NCBI GenBank assembly: GCA_016235425.1
Contig: JACRLC010000092.1
Location: 1 to 64,000 of the forward strand
From: Chloroflexota bacterium
Lineage (GTDB): Bacteria; Chloroflexota; Anaerolineae; Anaerolineales; Villigracilaceae
Direction: 5' to 3'
DNA: 64,000 bases
Position numbers and translations under genes: made by a program. The notes under the pieces were generated by a model. It searched no databases. It worked only from the letters and a program-made list of their open reading frames with translations, and was not told the origin of the DNA. Shown one piece after another: positions 18,207 to 26,556 of this stretch (position 1 is the stretch's first letter; every line of letters starts with the position of its first letter).

Positions 18207-19677
18207 GTCTTTGTTCAAGCGCGTCCACGGATTCGTAATCAAAGGTGATGCCCTTCCAGGTTTCCATTGCGGCGCGCAGTTCAGGGCTGTGACGCGCGGC
18301 GGACTTGAGAATGTCATTTCCTTCGGCCAGCAGGCCGCGGCCTTCATTGCGGGCCTGCACCACCGCTTCCAGCGCGACGCGGTTGGCTGTCGCGCCTGCC
18401 GCGCTTCCCCACGGATGACCGACCGTCCCGCCGCCGAATTGCAGGATCACGTCATCCCCAAAAATGGACACAAGCTCCGGCATGTGCCAGACGTGAATGC
18501 CGCCGGACGCCACCGGGAACATGGCGGGCATGGAGAGCCACGGCTGGTCGAAGTGATGGCCGGGACAGTTTTCCACTTTTGCGACGTTGGTCTCGCGCAT
18601 CATGGCGTTGATGCCCAGTGTGGATGTGCGGTCGCCTTCGAGTTTGCCCACGACTGTGCCGTTGTGAAGATGATCCGCGCCGACGATGCGGCACCACTTT
18701 GCAAGCACGCGCCAGTGAACGCCGTGATTCTGCTGGCGATCCATGACCGAGTGCATGGCGCGATGGGCGTGGAGCAGCATACCATTGGCGCGGCACCATT
18801 TTGAAAGCGATGCGAAAGCGGTGAAACCGGCTACGAGATAATCCACCATGATGATGCGGGAACCAAGTTCCTTGGCGAGTTCGGCGCGGCGGTACATTTC
18901 TTCCATGTCGCCCGCGGTGACGTTGAGATAATGCCCCTTGCGTTCGCCGGTTTCGGCTTCGGCCTGTTTGACGGCGTGCATCACGAACTCGAAGCGGTCA
19001 CGCCAGCGCATGAAGGGTTGTGACGTGATATTCTCGTCGTCCTTGGTGAAGTCCAATCCGCCGCGCAGGGCTTCGTAAACGAGTCGCCCGTAATTCTTTG
19101 CGGAGAGTCCCAGCTTGGGTTTCATTGTCGCGCCAAGCAAGGGGCGGCCATACTTGTCCATGCGGTCGCGTTCCACCTGAATGCCGTGAGGCGGGCCCTG
19201 GAATGTGCTGAGCAGAGCAGGCGGGAAATAAAGATCCTCCAGCCGCAAGGCGCGGATCGGCTTGAAACCGAAAACATTGCCAACGATGGAAGACATCAGG
19301 TTTGGAAGCGAGCCTTCCTCGAACAAATCCAGCGGGTAGGCGAGGTAGGCCATCATCTGATCAGGATGGCCTGGCACGGCTTTCATCTCGTATGTGCGCG
19401 CGGAGTAGCGCGCGGCGTCCACGAGATAATCAGACCAGACGGTCGTCCACGTGGAGAAGGATGATTCCGCCGCCACAGCCGCCGCGGCCTCCTCGAACGA
19501 GACTCCCTCCTGCGGTGTGATGCGGAACGCGGCCAGCACCTGCGTTTCAGTGGGCTTGTAGCCGATGTCGTAATAATAGCGCCCCGCCGCGCTGTATTCC
19601 TTTACGCCTGCATCGAAGAGAGCCTTTTCGTTGACGTTATCTGTGGGCGCTTGTGAATCGTTGGTTGGTTTGGTCAT
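18202..19677 (-). CDS. rbcL: RuBisCO large subunit, form I
   Basis: RuBisCO carboxylates ribulose 1,5-bisphosphate. The catalytic set is complete: GATMKPKLG (Lys186, Lys188), the carbamylated Lys212 with Asp214 and Glu215 in [29 protein letters not shown] with loop-6 Lys345, and [11 protein letters not shown]. The length is 491 residues. Several positions are unlike both green and red form I enzymes by eye ([19 protein letters not shown]), so the subgroup is unresolved. AAAGGAG precedes the ATG. No CbbX, CbbQ or RbcX gene is next to it. Confidence 0.97.
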   Translation of the reverse strand: MTKPTNDSQAPTDNVNEKALFDAGVKEYSAAGRYYYDIGYKPTETQVLAAFRITPQEGVSFEEAAAAVAAESSFSTWTTVWSDYLVDAARYSARTYEMKAVPGHPDQMMAYLAYPLDLFEEGSLPNLMSSIVGNVFGFKPIRALRLEDLYFPPALLSTFQGPPHGIQVERDRMDKYGRPLLGATMKPKLGLSAKNYGRLVYEALRGGLDFTKDDENITSQPFMRWRDRFEFVMHAVKQAEAETGERKGHYLNVTAGDMEEMYRRAELAKELGSRIIMVDYLVAGFTAFASLSKWCRANGMLLHAHRAMHSVMDRQQNHGVHWRVLAKWCRIVGADHLHNGTVVGKLEGDRTSTLGINAMMRETNVAKVENCPGHHFDQPWLSMPAMFPVASGGIHVWHMPELVSIFGDDVILQFGGGTVGHPWGSAAGATANRVALEAVVQARNEGRGLLAEGNDILKSAARHSPELRAAMETWKGITFDYESVDALEQRP

Positions 19678-19722
19678 GAGTTCTCCTTTTGGATTTCCTG
19701 GCTGATGTTATGCACCGTCCCC

Positions 19723-19742
19723 CCCGTCCTGACCCGGACGGG
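19723..19742. repeat. CCCGTCC...GGACGGG hairpin
   Basis: A 7-bp inverted repeat in the 87-base glpX-rbcL gap, the same as at 13388-13407. It sits about 45-65 bases upstream of rbcL, within the probable transcript leader. Confidence 0.5.
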
Positions 19743-19764
19743 ACGTTCTGTGCAAGGTGAGTTC

Positions 19765-20757
19765 CTAATACTGTATCTGGCTGACAGCCATCAACTTGTC
19801 CCAGCGATGCGCGGCCTGAATGGTGCGGACTGTGCCTGTCCTGCCGCGCATCACGAGTGAGACGGTGGTCGCGCCGTTGCCTGAATAATGAACGCCCGGC
19901 ATGAGCACGCCATCGGTGATGCCGGTCGCGGCGAAGAATACATCGTCGCTTTTCACCAGGTCGCATTCGGTCAGCACACAATCGAGGTCGAGACCAGCCG
20001 CCTGCACGGCTTCGCGTTCATCCGCTTTTTGCGGCGCGAGCTGGCCGAGCATCACGCCGCCCAGGGCGCGCACGGCGCACGCGGCGATCACACCTTCGGG
20101 CGTGCCGCCGATGCCCATCAAAACGTCCACGCCGGATTTGGGCATGACGGCCATCAGCGCACCGGCTACGTCGCCGTCGGTGCGAAGCAGGACGCGTGCA
20201 CCCGTCTCGCGAATCTCCTGAATGAGTCCCTGATGACGGGGCTTATCGAGAACGAATACAGTCAAATCATTCACTGCCTTGCCGAGTGCCTCGGCAATAA
20301 CTGCCAGTTTTTTTGAAGTGGGGGAGTTCAATAATTCGGAAGAGAAAACCTCGCGCGCGGCATTTCCAGCGACGAGTTTGTCCATGTAAAAAGCGGGGCC
20401 GGGCGACCACATCGTCCCGCGCGGCGCAACGCCCACGACCGAAATCGCATCCGGTCTCCCGTGCGCGAGCAGTGACGTTCCCTCCACCGGGTCAACCGCC
20501 ACATCCACCGCGGGGCCGAGTCCGTTGCCAACGATCTCGCCGTCGAACAGCATCGGCGCCTCGTCCTTTGCGCCTTCGCCGATCACCACCAGCCCCTTCA
20601 TGTCAATCGTCGAAAGCATCAGCCGCATGGCTTCCACTGCCGCGCCATCCCCGGCTTCCTTTTGACCGCGTCCCATCCAACGGCCGGCGGCAAGCGCGGC
20701 GGATTCAGTCACGCGGACCAAATCGAGGGCAAGGTTTCGATTGGGTGCTTCGCTCAT
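19765..20757 (-). CDS. glpX: Class II fructose-1,6-bisphosphatase
   Basis: The enzyme removes the C1 phosphate of fructose 1,6-bisphosphate (and in some Calvin organisms sedoheptulose 1,7-bisphosphate). All catalytic positions expected for GlpX are present: Lys33, Asp37, Glu61, Asp65, Asp89, Glu92 and Thr94, in GDGAAVEAMR, GEGAKDEAPML and VDPVEGTSL. The length of 330 fits. Its start overlaps the fba stop by 4 bases (ATGA), showing tight coupling. This is the active copy, in contrast to the divergent copy at 14174. Confidence 0.95.
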   Translation of the reverse strand: MSEAPNRNLALDLVRVTESAALAAGRWMGRGQKEAGDGAAVEAMRLMLSTIDMKGLVVIGEGAKDEAPMLFDGEIVGNGLGPAVDVAVDPVEGTSLLAHGRPDAISVVGVAPRGTMWSPGPAFYMDKLVAGNAAREVFSSELLNSPTSKKLAVIAEALGKAVNDLTVFVLDKPRHQGLIQEIRETGARVLLRTDGDVAGALMAVMPKSGVDVLMGIGGTPEGVIAACAVRALGGVMLGQLAPQKADEREAVQAAGLDLDCVLTECDLVKSDDVFFAATGITDGVLMPGVHYSGNGATTVSLVMRGRTGTVRTIQAAHRWDKLMAVSQIQY

Positions 20758-21719
20758 GCCGCGCTCGCCAAAGTCAATGCGGATTGCACCTGCGGCAGTG
20801 TGCCAGCCGAAAGCAGTGCCTTCGATTTTTCGACGATGAAATCGGCATAAGCTTTGATGTATCCTTCCCCCGGTTTGCGGAAATCGAAGTTGGCCGGGTA
20901 GTTTTGGAAATGCTCACGATGGACACGCGTCCAGACCAGACGCCCATCCGTATCAATGTTGACCTTTGTGACGCCCAACGGGACGGCCTTCGCGAACTCG
21001 GACGCATCCACGCCTCTCGCGGACGGGTCGAGCTGGCCGCCGCACAAGTTGATTCGCGCCACTTCATCTTTTGGCACCGAACTCGAACCGTGCATCACCA
21101 GCGGGAAACCCGGCAGTCGTTTCTGTATTTCGGCGATGCGGTCGAAGTGCAGGCTTTGATTGCCGCTGAATTTATACGCGCCGTGACTCGTCCCGATGGC
21201 GACGGCCAGGCTGTCACATCCGCTTTGCTCGACGAAGGCTTTGGCTTCATCGGGGTCGGTGAGCATGGCATGTTTTTCATCCACCGAAACATGTTCCTCC
21301 ACGCCGCCCAACATGCCCATCTCGGATTCGACGCTCAATCCTTTGGCGTGTGCGCGTTCCACGACGCGGCGTGTAATTGCAACGTTTTCATCGAACGGTT
21401 CATGTGAGGCATCTATCATTACGGAGGAATAAAAGCCTGAGTCAATGCACTCATAACAGGTCTTCTCGTCGCCATGATCGAGATGGACGGCGTAAATGGC
21501 TTCGGGGAATTCCTCGTCACACGCGCGGATGATGGCTTCGAGCATTTTCACCCCTGCATATTTGCGCGCGCCCTTTGAAATCTGGATAATGAACGGCGCC
21601 TGCGCTTCGATGTGTCCCTTGAACAAACCCAGCGCCTGTTCCATGTTGTTGATGTTGTACGCGCCGACGGCGAACTTTCCGTAGGCGCTCTTGAACAAGT
21701 CGGCAGTTGTAACGATCAT
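20754..21719 (-). CDS. fba: Class II fructose-bisphosphate aldolase
   Basis: The zinc-dependent aldolase (321 residues) joins triose phosphates in the Calvin cycle. Zinc and substrate motifs are YAVHLDHGDE, VESEMGMLGG, AVAIGTSHGAYK, PLVMHGSSSV and VTKVNIDTDGR. AAGGAGAG precedes the ATG. It is the first gene of the cbb block and overlaps glpX by four bases. No transcription regulator of the CbbR type is adjacent. Confidence 0.95.
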   Translation of the reverse strand: MIVTTADLFKSAYGKFAVGAYNINNMEQALGLFKGHIEAQAPFIIQISKGARKYAGVKMLEAIIRACDEEFPEAIYAVHLDHGDEKTCYECIDSGFYSSVMIDASHEPFDENVAITRRVVERAHAKGLSVESEMGMLGGVEEHVSVDEKHAMLTDPDEAKAFVEQSGCDSLAVAIGTSHGAYKFSGNQSLHFDRIAEIQKRLPGFPLVMHGSSSVPKDEVARINLCGGQLDPSARGVDASEFAKAVPLGVTKVNIDTDGRLVWTRVHREHFQNYPANFDFRKPGEGYIKAYADFIVEKSKALLSAGTLPQVQSALTLASAA

Positions 21720-21755
21720 CGCGGCTCTCCTTGTTGTTGTGTGCAGAGGCTCAAT

Positions 21756-21770
21756 TCTGGAGTTTCCAGA
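21756..21770. promoter_or_regulatory. TCTGGA-gtt-TCCAGA palindrome upstream of fba
   Basis: A perfect 6-3-6 inverted repeat lies 37-51 bases upstream of the fba start codon. It could be an operator or a small leader hairpin. No consensus promoter is visible nearby. Confidence 0.4.
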
Positions 21771-21805
21771 GCAATAATCAGTACTTCACGAAAGTTGAAA
21801 GAATA

Positions 21806-21851
21806 CCCGAAAACAGGGAGGCGGGCGTATGCCCGCACCCCTGTTTTCGGG
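21806..21851 (-). terminator. Strong double hairpin between response regulator gene and fba
   Basis: Perfect 13-bp arms CCCGAAAACAGGG (21806-21818) and CCCTGTTTTCGGG (21839-21851) enclose a second stem GCGGGC-gtat-GCCCGC. On the minus strand it is followed by TATTCTTTCAACTTT, only moderately T-rich. It may end the two-component transcript or act as an attenuator in the fba leader. In the rest of the 313-base gap only this, the 21756 palindrome and the 21994 hairpin are seen. Confidence 0.55.
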
Positions 21852-21993
21852 CTTTTCCCAGTTTTTTCGTGATCTACTAATTAAGCATAGGATAGCCGCG
21901 ATGCGCGCCGAACAGAACGTCCACGCGGGTGGATTGTGAGAATCGGTATGGGTGGGTGAACTACCTAAATGGGTGGGGAATCTTGTAATAAGG

Positions 21994-22020
21994 TGACGAT
22001 CACTTCACAAGTGACCGTCA
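21994..22020 (-). terminator. Hairpin just past the response regulator stop
   Basis: Arms TGACGATCACTT and AAGTGACCGTCA (one mismatch) with a 3-base loop lie 13 bases past the stop codon on the minus strand. There is no clear T-run after it, so terminator function is tentative. Confidence 0.45.
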
Positions 22021-22032
22021 TCTGCGCTCTTT

Positions 22033-22656
22033 TTATGACCTTCGATGATACTTCGCCGCGGCTTCGGTGCGGTTTGTGACCCCCAATTTTGCGAACAGAT
22101 TTCGAAGATGGAACTTGATGGTGTTTTCGCTCAGGTTCAATGTGGCCCCGATTTGCGGATTGCTTTTCCCTTCCGCGACCAGCGCCAGCACCTCCTCTTC
22201 GCGTTCGGAGAGGGCATTCGGATCATCGGCGGATGGGTGAGTCATCCAGCGGCGGACGACATCGGGAAAGACCATGCGCCCCGCGGCAATCTGGCGGATG
22301 GCGGCGAGCGTCATTTCGGGGGGATCAGTCTTGAGCGCGAAACCATCCGCGCCGCCATCCAGCGCCGCGCGCATGGATTGGGCGTCTCCAAAAGCGCTGA
22401 TCACTAAAATTCGCACGGGCAGGTTTTCGGTCCGAATGAGGCGCAGGCAGGTGAGTCCATCCATGTAGGGCATTTGAATGTCCATCGCCACCACATCCGG
22501 TTTGAAGCGGTGAATGGCCTCGATCAATCTTTCCCCATCCGTGGCCGTTGCCACCACGCGCAAATCGGGTTCGGCGTTCAACAGCGCGCGCAGACCTTCC
22601 AGCACGAGGGCATGATCGTCTGCCAGCACAATGCGGATGATTTTCGCATCATTCAT
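22033..22656 (-). CDS. NarL/FixJ-family response regulator
   Basis: The 207-residue protein has a receiver domain with the acidic pair in VLADDHA, phospho-acceptor Asp59 in VVAMDIQMPYMDG, and a C-terminal LuxR-type helix-turn-helix (LSEREEEVLALVAEGKSNPQ through LSENTIKFHLRNLFAKLGV). The start at 22656 overlaps the kinase stop by 8 bases. The position between the sulfur and Calvin blocks makes these genes plausible targets; no target is shown by the sequence. Confidence 0.93.
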   Translation of the reverse strand: MNDAKIIRIVLADDHALVLEGLRALLNAEPDLRVVATATDGERLIEAIHRFKPDVVAMDIQMPYMDGLTCLRLIRTENLPVRILVISAFGDAQSMRAALDGGADGFALKTDPPEMTLAAIRQIAAGRMVFPDVVRRWMTHPSADDPNALSEREEEVLALVAEGKSNPQIGATLNLSENTIKFHLRNLFAKLGVTNRTEAAAKYHRRS

Positions 22657-23332
22657 GGATTGGCATCTCCATTCGTACGCGCGTCCCCGCACCGGGATGG
22701 CTCTCGACGAAGAGTTTGCCGCCCGCCAGTTCAGCCCGCTCGCGCATCCCGCGCAGACCGATGTGCTCCTGCCGTTCGGTGGCTTGCGGCCCGTCGAGTG
22801 GAGGCGGCTCGAACCCACGGCCTTGATCGGCGATCTCCAAAATAAGACGGCCATTTTCCACCCGCATTTTTACCGTCGCAGTTTCCACGCCGGAATGACG
22901 GCGGACATTTGAAAGCGATTCCTGCAAGATGCGGCAGAGCGCAATCTTGGCGGGGAGCGAGACATCCACTGGGAGAGGTTCGGTTATTTCCAACGAGACG
23001 GTGCCGGAAGTAAAAGACTCGTGCTGGACAACGATGTTTTCGACTATCTCGGCCAGTCCGCTTTTGGCGAACTCCGGTGTGCGGAACGCGCCGAGCAGGT
23101 CGCGGATTTCACTGAGGGAAAATTCGAGAAGCCCGATGGCGCGCTGGACGGTATCGAGACAATCGGCTGGCAGGTATGTCGCGGCGGATAATCTTCCCCG
23201 TAACAAGGTCAATTGGCTGAGAGCCGCGAAAAGATTTTGAACCGGCCCATCGTGAATATCCAGCACGATGCGCTGAAGTTCCTCTTCGGTGACAGCTAAT
23301 AATCGCCGCGCGGCAAGATCACGATCTGGCAT
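22649..23332 (-). CDS. Soluble HisKA_3-type sensor kinase
   Basis: The 227-residue kinase has the dimerisation/phospho-acceptor segment RIVLDIHDGPVQNLFAAL with His27 close to the N-terminus and a C-terminal HATPase domain (ADQGRGFEPP, IGLRGMRERAELAGG). It has no membrane segment or sensing domain, so the signal must come from a partner protein or an internal cofactor not visible here. It overlaps the response regulator gene by 8 bases. Confidence 0.9.
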   Translation of the reverse strand: MPDRDLAARRLLAVTEEELQRIVLDIHDGPVQNLFAALSQLTLLRGRLSAATYLPADCLDTVQRAIGLLEFSLSEIRDLLGAFRTPEFAKSGLAEIVENIVVQHESFTSGTVSLEITEPLPVDVSLPAKIALCRILQESLSNVRRHSGVETATVKMRVENGRLILEIADQGRGFEPPPLDGPQATERQEHIGLRGMRERAELAGGKLFVESHPGAGTRVRMEMPIHE

Positions 23333-23499
23333 GACCGAATTTCCTTTGTCAAACTTGCATCAAATCATCCGGCTGTAAGTTCACCGATTATACTGCCTGC
23401 TTTTATAACTGGCTGACATTCGCGATGCTGGGAAATAGCAACACTCTAACCTTGCGGCTTTGTGTCTTTGCGTTAAACATTTTTATCCCCGCTTCTCCA

Positions 23500-24576
23500 T
23501 TATTTATGTTCCTGGTGGAGAGGCATGAACCCGCGGCCAAACACGTTTTGCGCGCTGGTGATCACGACGAATGCCTTCGGGTCGGCTGTTTCGGTCACCA
23601 TTCTCAAATTGTTGATCTCGGTCACCGTCAACGCGCACATCAAAACGGAGCGTTCCTGCCCCGTGTACATTCCTTTGCCTGCCATTGCCGTGACGCCGCG
23701 TCCGAGTTCCTTGATGATCTGCCTGGAAACCTCTTCGGCTTTATCGGTAATGATGATCGCAAGGTATTGGCGGCGGCGATGACTTGGGGCAAGCCAGGCG
23801 CGAAGCCCCTGGGTACCGGCTTGTTCTTCGTGATGTTCGTGCCCGTTTTCCCCTCCAAAGCGGGGGAGGATTTCACCGGTTGCGCGTGTCATCCCAATTG
23901 TTCCAATTGCGATTAATAACAGGAACAAATAGTAGATCCCGCCAAAAATTAACATAAGCTGGCCGGGGATCGTGCCAACCGCTCCTCTCGCAACGAATTC
24001 TGAAAAATTGGTGACGGGAGTGGGAAAAAGATAGCTTTTCCCGAGCCAGGCTACACCGAGAATAATGTAGATCGAGAAATAGTTGCGCCGCAAACGACGG
24101 CCAAATGCCTCCCACATGGAAATTGGAAACCGCGGCGAGAGCAGGTTTTCGGCCAGGCTCTCGGCCCAATCCGGCGACGGATGAAACGGCGGAACCAGCA
24201 TGGCGGCATAGAAATCCGTTTCCATAAGGCGGATACGGTAACTCCATAACTCGTAGTAACGGTAGCGGCGCGCCTCGATAAAAAGGAAAAGCGTCACCAG
24301 CAGGGTGTTGAGAATGATGACACCGTGATGAACATCCGGCTGGCTGAACGCAATCGAAAGCGTGGCGCCTGTGGAAACGACCGCCCAGTTGGTGGTGGTA
24401 TCGAGTCGTTGACGCCACACGTTGGCGCGCTGGACTTCGGCGCGGAAGAGATGCACCATTGCAGTGACGAATTCACTGGTTTTGAGGCGATAACCGCGAT
24501 AAGTCCAGACCGGCTCTTCGGGAGTTTCCGGTTTGTTGGCGGATGTTCTTTTTTTTGCGGTTGATTTTTTATCCAT
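23500..24576 (-). CDS. DUF2270-like membrane protein with C-terminal DUF2179-like domain
   Basis: The 358-residue protein resembles DUF2270 in its first 230 residues (YRGYRLKTSEFVTAMVHLFR, four hydrophobic segments near 65-105 and 165-235). After a His/Glu-rich linker comes a soluble domain (about 270-355: AIIITDKAEEVSRQIIKELG, TAMAGKGMYTGQERSVLMCA, ITSAQNVFGRGF) that resembles the PII-like DUF2179 ligand-binding fold found at the end of YitT proteins. It lies 4 bases after the SLC13 permease gene, so the two are probably made together; it may gate or sense the permease. Function unknown. Confidence 0.65.
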   Translation of the reverse strand: MDKKSTAKKRTSANKPETPEEPVWTYRGYRLKTSEFVTAMVHLFRAEVQRANVWRQRLDTTTNWAVVSTGATLSIAFSQPDVHHGVIILNTLLVTLFLFIEARRYRYYELWSYRIRLMETDFYAAMLVPPFHPSPDWAESLAENLLSPRFPISMWEAFGRRLRRNYFSIYIILGVAWLGKSYLFPTPVTNFSEFVARGAVGTIPGQLMLIFGGIYYLFLLLIAIGTIGMTRATGEILPRFGGENGHEHHEEQAGTQGLRAWLAPSHRRRQYLAIIITDKAEEVSRQIIKELGRGVTAMAGKGMYTGQERSVLMCALTVTEINNLRMVTETADPKAFVVITSAQNVFGRGFMPLHQEHK

Positions 24577-24580
24577 TGCT

Positions 24581-26380
24581 TTATCCGATCGGCATTACAA
24601 GCGGCAGAATGACCAGAAGAATAATTACGAGGAGAATGGTCAACGGGATGCCAACGCGGGCATAATCGCGGAATGCATATCCGCCTGCACCCATGACCAT
24701 GACATTTACTGAATGGCCGAGCGGCGACATAAACGCCATGGACGAAGCCAGTGCCACAGCCATCGCGACGCTCCTCGGTTCCATCCCGACCTGTTGGGCG
24801 GCTGTGATGGCGATGGGAGCAACGACCGTTACCGCGGCAGCCCCGTTGATGATCTGTGTTAGTGCAACCGTCAACAAAACAAACCCCGCCAGCAACACAA
24901 GATGATTGGAACCGCCGAGGACGGAGAGAATTGTATTAGCAAACATTTGCGATGCGCCTGTCTTGTTCAACGCCACACCAACAGGAAGCATTCCCGCCAC
25001 GAGGAAGAGACTTCGCCAGTCAATCGCGCGGTAAGCCTGGTCCATATTCATCGTGCGGATCAAAACCATTGTTACCGCGCCGCTCAACATGATTTCTGCA
25101 ATCAAGTTGGGGAAAATCACGGCAAGAGCCAGCGTTGCGGTCATGACCAGTGTAGTCAGCCAGCCGCGCAGGGTCATACTCGTGGATGGAGCGGACTCAA
25201 CCAACAGGATCAGACCCGGCTCGGTCTGCAACAGGTTCAAGCTTTTTTCCGTGCCTTGAAGCAAAAGACCATCGCCGAATTCAAGCGGCAGATCTGCGAG
25301 GCGTGTGCGGATGGAACGTCCGCGCCGCCAGACGGCTAATACCATTGCACTGTACTTTTGTTCAAAGCGAATCTCTTGTAGTGTCTGCCCGGCAAGGTGG
25401 GAACGGGGCGCAATTGCCGCCTCGATCAACGCCAAATTCGGAGTGGACAGGTAATCCTCCTGCCACTCGCCGGAGGGAAGAATTTCCAACATCCCCGTCA
25501 AAGATTCCGGTACACTGTCTTCGGGGCGCGCCATGATCAAAAGAATATCATCGCCTTTGAGAATGGTTTTGGCTTCGATGGGCAAAGTTGATCTTCCGCG
25601 TTGGACGGCAATCACGTTGAGATGATACTTTTCACGCAGTCCGCTTTTTCCCAACGTAATGCCATCCAAACTTCCACCTTTGCACACTTCAGCTCTGACC
25701 AATCTTTCAGATAATTGATAGGCGGTGATTAAATCGTCCGAGTCTTCACTTTCTTTGATCCGTTGCGCGGGGGATTGGCTGGGGAGTAATTTGCGTCCCC
25801 ATAGCACCATAAAAATGATTCCTGTCAACGCCAAAAGAAGGCCGACAGGAGCAAAGTCCGTCAGTGTGAATCCCGGCAAATTGACGTCGCGCAAGAGTCC
25901 GCTGACAACGATATTGGTTGTGGTCAGCAGGGTTGCCATGCCGCCGAGGATTGTCCCAAACGCCAAAGGCATGAGTAATTTTGACGGAGATACCTTGGAA
26001 CGACGCGCTACCCCTGACAACGAAGGAAACAACAACGATGCGGCGGCGATATTGTTCATGAAAAGCGAGAGAACTGCGGATGCAGTCATCACACCGAATA
26101 TCAGGCGTCCTTCCCCCTTGCCAAATAACCTGATGATGAACGAACCCATGCGTTCAGTCATGCCTGAGCGGCGCACTCCTTCTGCAAGGACAAAGGCTGA
26201 AAGCATGATGATGACTGCTGAACGGCTAAATCCTGAAAATGCTTCCTGTGGAGTCAGGATGCCGCTCAATCCCAACGCCAGCATTAACATCAACGCGACG
26301 ATGTCGGCTCGAAGGATGTTCCTCAAAAGCAAAAGCGCGGCAATGAAGAGGAACAATAACGTTATACTAATTTGTGACAT
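24581..26380 (-). CDS. SLC13/DASS-type anion permease with two RCK_C domains
   Basis: The 599-residue protein has about 11 hydrophobic segments in two halves separated by two TrkA-C (RCK_C)-like domains (about residues 205-290 and 300-385). The MNNIAAASLLFPSLSG and LLTTTNIVVSGLLRD segments match the SLC13 sulfate/dicarboxylate family. Known homologues with this layout carry sulfate. Just downstream of a sulfite-oxidising gene set it is a candidate sulfate or sulfite exporter, but direction and substrate are inferred. Confidence 0.8.
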   Translation of the reverse strand: MSQISITLLFLFIAALLLLRNILRADIVALMLMLALGLSGILTPQEAFSGFSRSAVIIMLSAFVLAEGVRRSGMTERMGSFIIRLFGKGEGRLIFGVMTASAVLSLFMNNIAAASLLFPSLSGVARRSKVSPSKLLMPLAFGTILGGMATLLTTTNIVVSGLLRDVNLPGFTLTDFAPVGLLLALTGIIFMVLWGRKLLPSQSPAQRIKESEDSDDLITAYQLSERLVRAEVCKGGSLDGITLGKSGLREKYHLNVIAVQRGRSTLPIEAKTILKGDDILLIMARPEDSVPESLTGMLEILPSGEWQEDYLSTPNLALIEAAIAPRSHLAGQTLQEIRFEQKYSAMVLAVWRRGRSIRTRLADLPLEFGDGLLLQGTEKSLNLLQTEPGLILLVESAPSTSMTLRGWLTTLVMTATLALAVIFPNLIAEIMLSGAVTMVLIRTMNMDQAYRAIDWRSLFLVAGMLPVGVALNKTGASQMFANTILSVLGGSNHLVLLAGFVLLTVALTQIINGAAAVTVVAPIAITAAQQVGMEPRSVAMAVALASSMAFMSPLGHSVNVMVMGAGGYAFRDYARVGIPLTILLVIILLVILPLVMPIG

Positions 26381-26460
26381 TTAATGGCCAGACTGTTTTT
26401 CTTTCTTTGGATGTAAACCACGCTTCAGACACGCCCGAAGCTGATTCCGTTTCGAGGGCA

Positions 26461-26553
26461 TTCCCTCACCCTAACCCTCTCCGAATCCCCGAAAGGGGAC
26501 GAAGGGAGAGGGGACTCCCTTCCCCCGAAGGGGGAAGGGCTGGGGATGAGGGA
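26461..26553. repeat. CCCTCACCC...GGGATGAGGG intergenic palindrome
   Basis: The element between the SLC13 permease and SoeA-like genes starts CCCTCACCCTAACCCTCTCC and ends GGGCTGGGGATGAGGG, with smaller hairpins inside (CCCCGAAAGGGG, CCCCCGAAGGGGG). A short relative lies at 33751-33782. It may also act as a terminator on the minus strand. Confidence 0.55.
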
Positions 26554-26556
26554 AAG

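Noticed and set aside
18202-19677. Form I-prime RuBisCO without small subunit, or a RuBisCO-like protein
   Set aside because: A clear rbcS follows and all catalytic residues including the carbamylated lysine and loop-6 lysine are present, with prk in the same operon.
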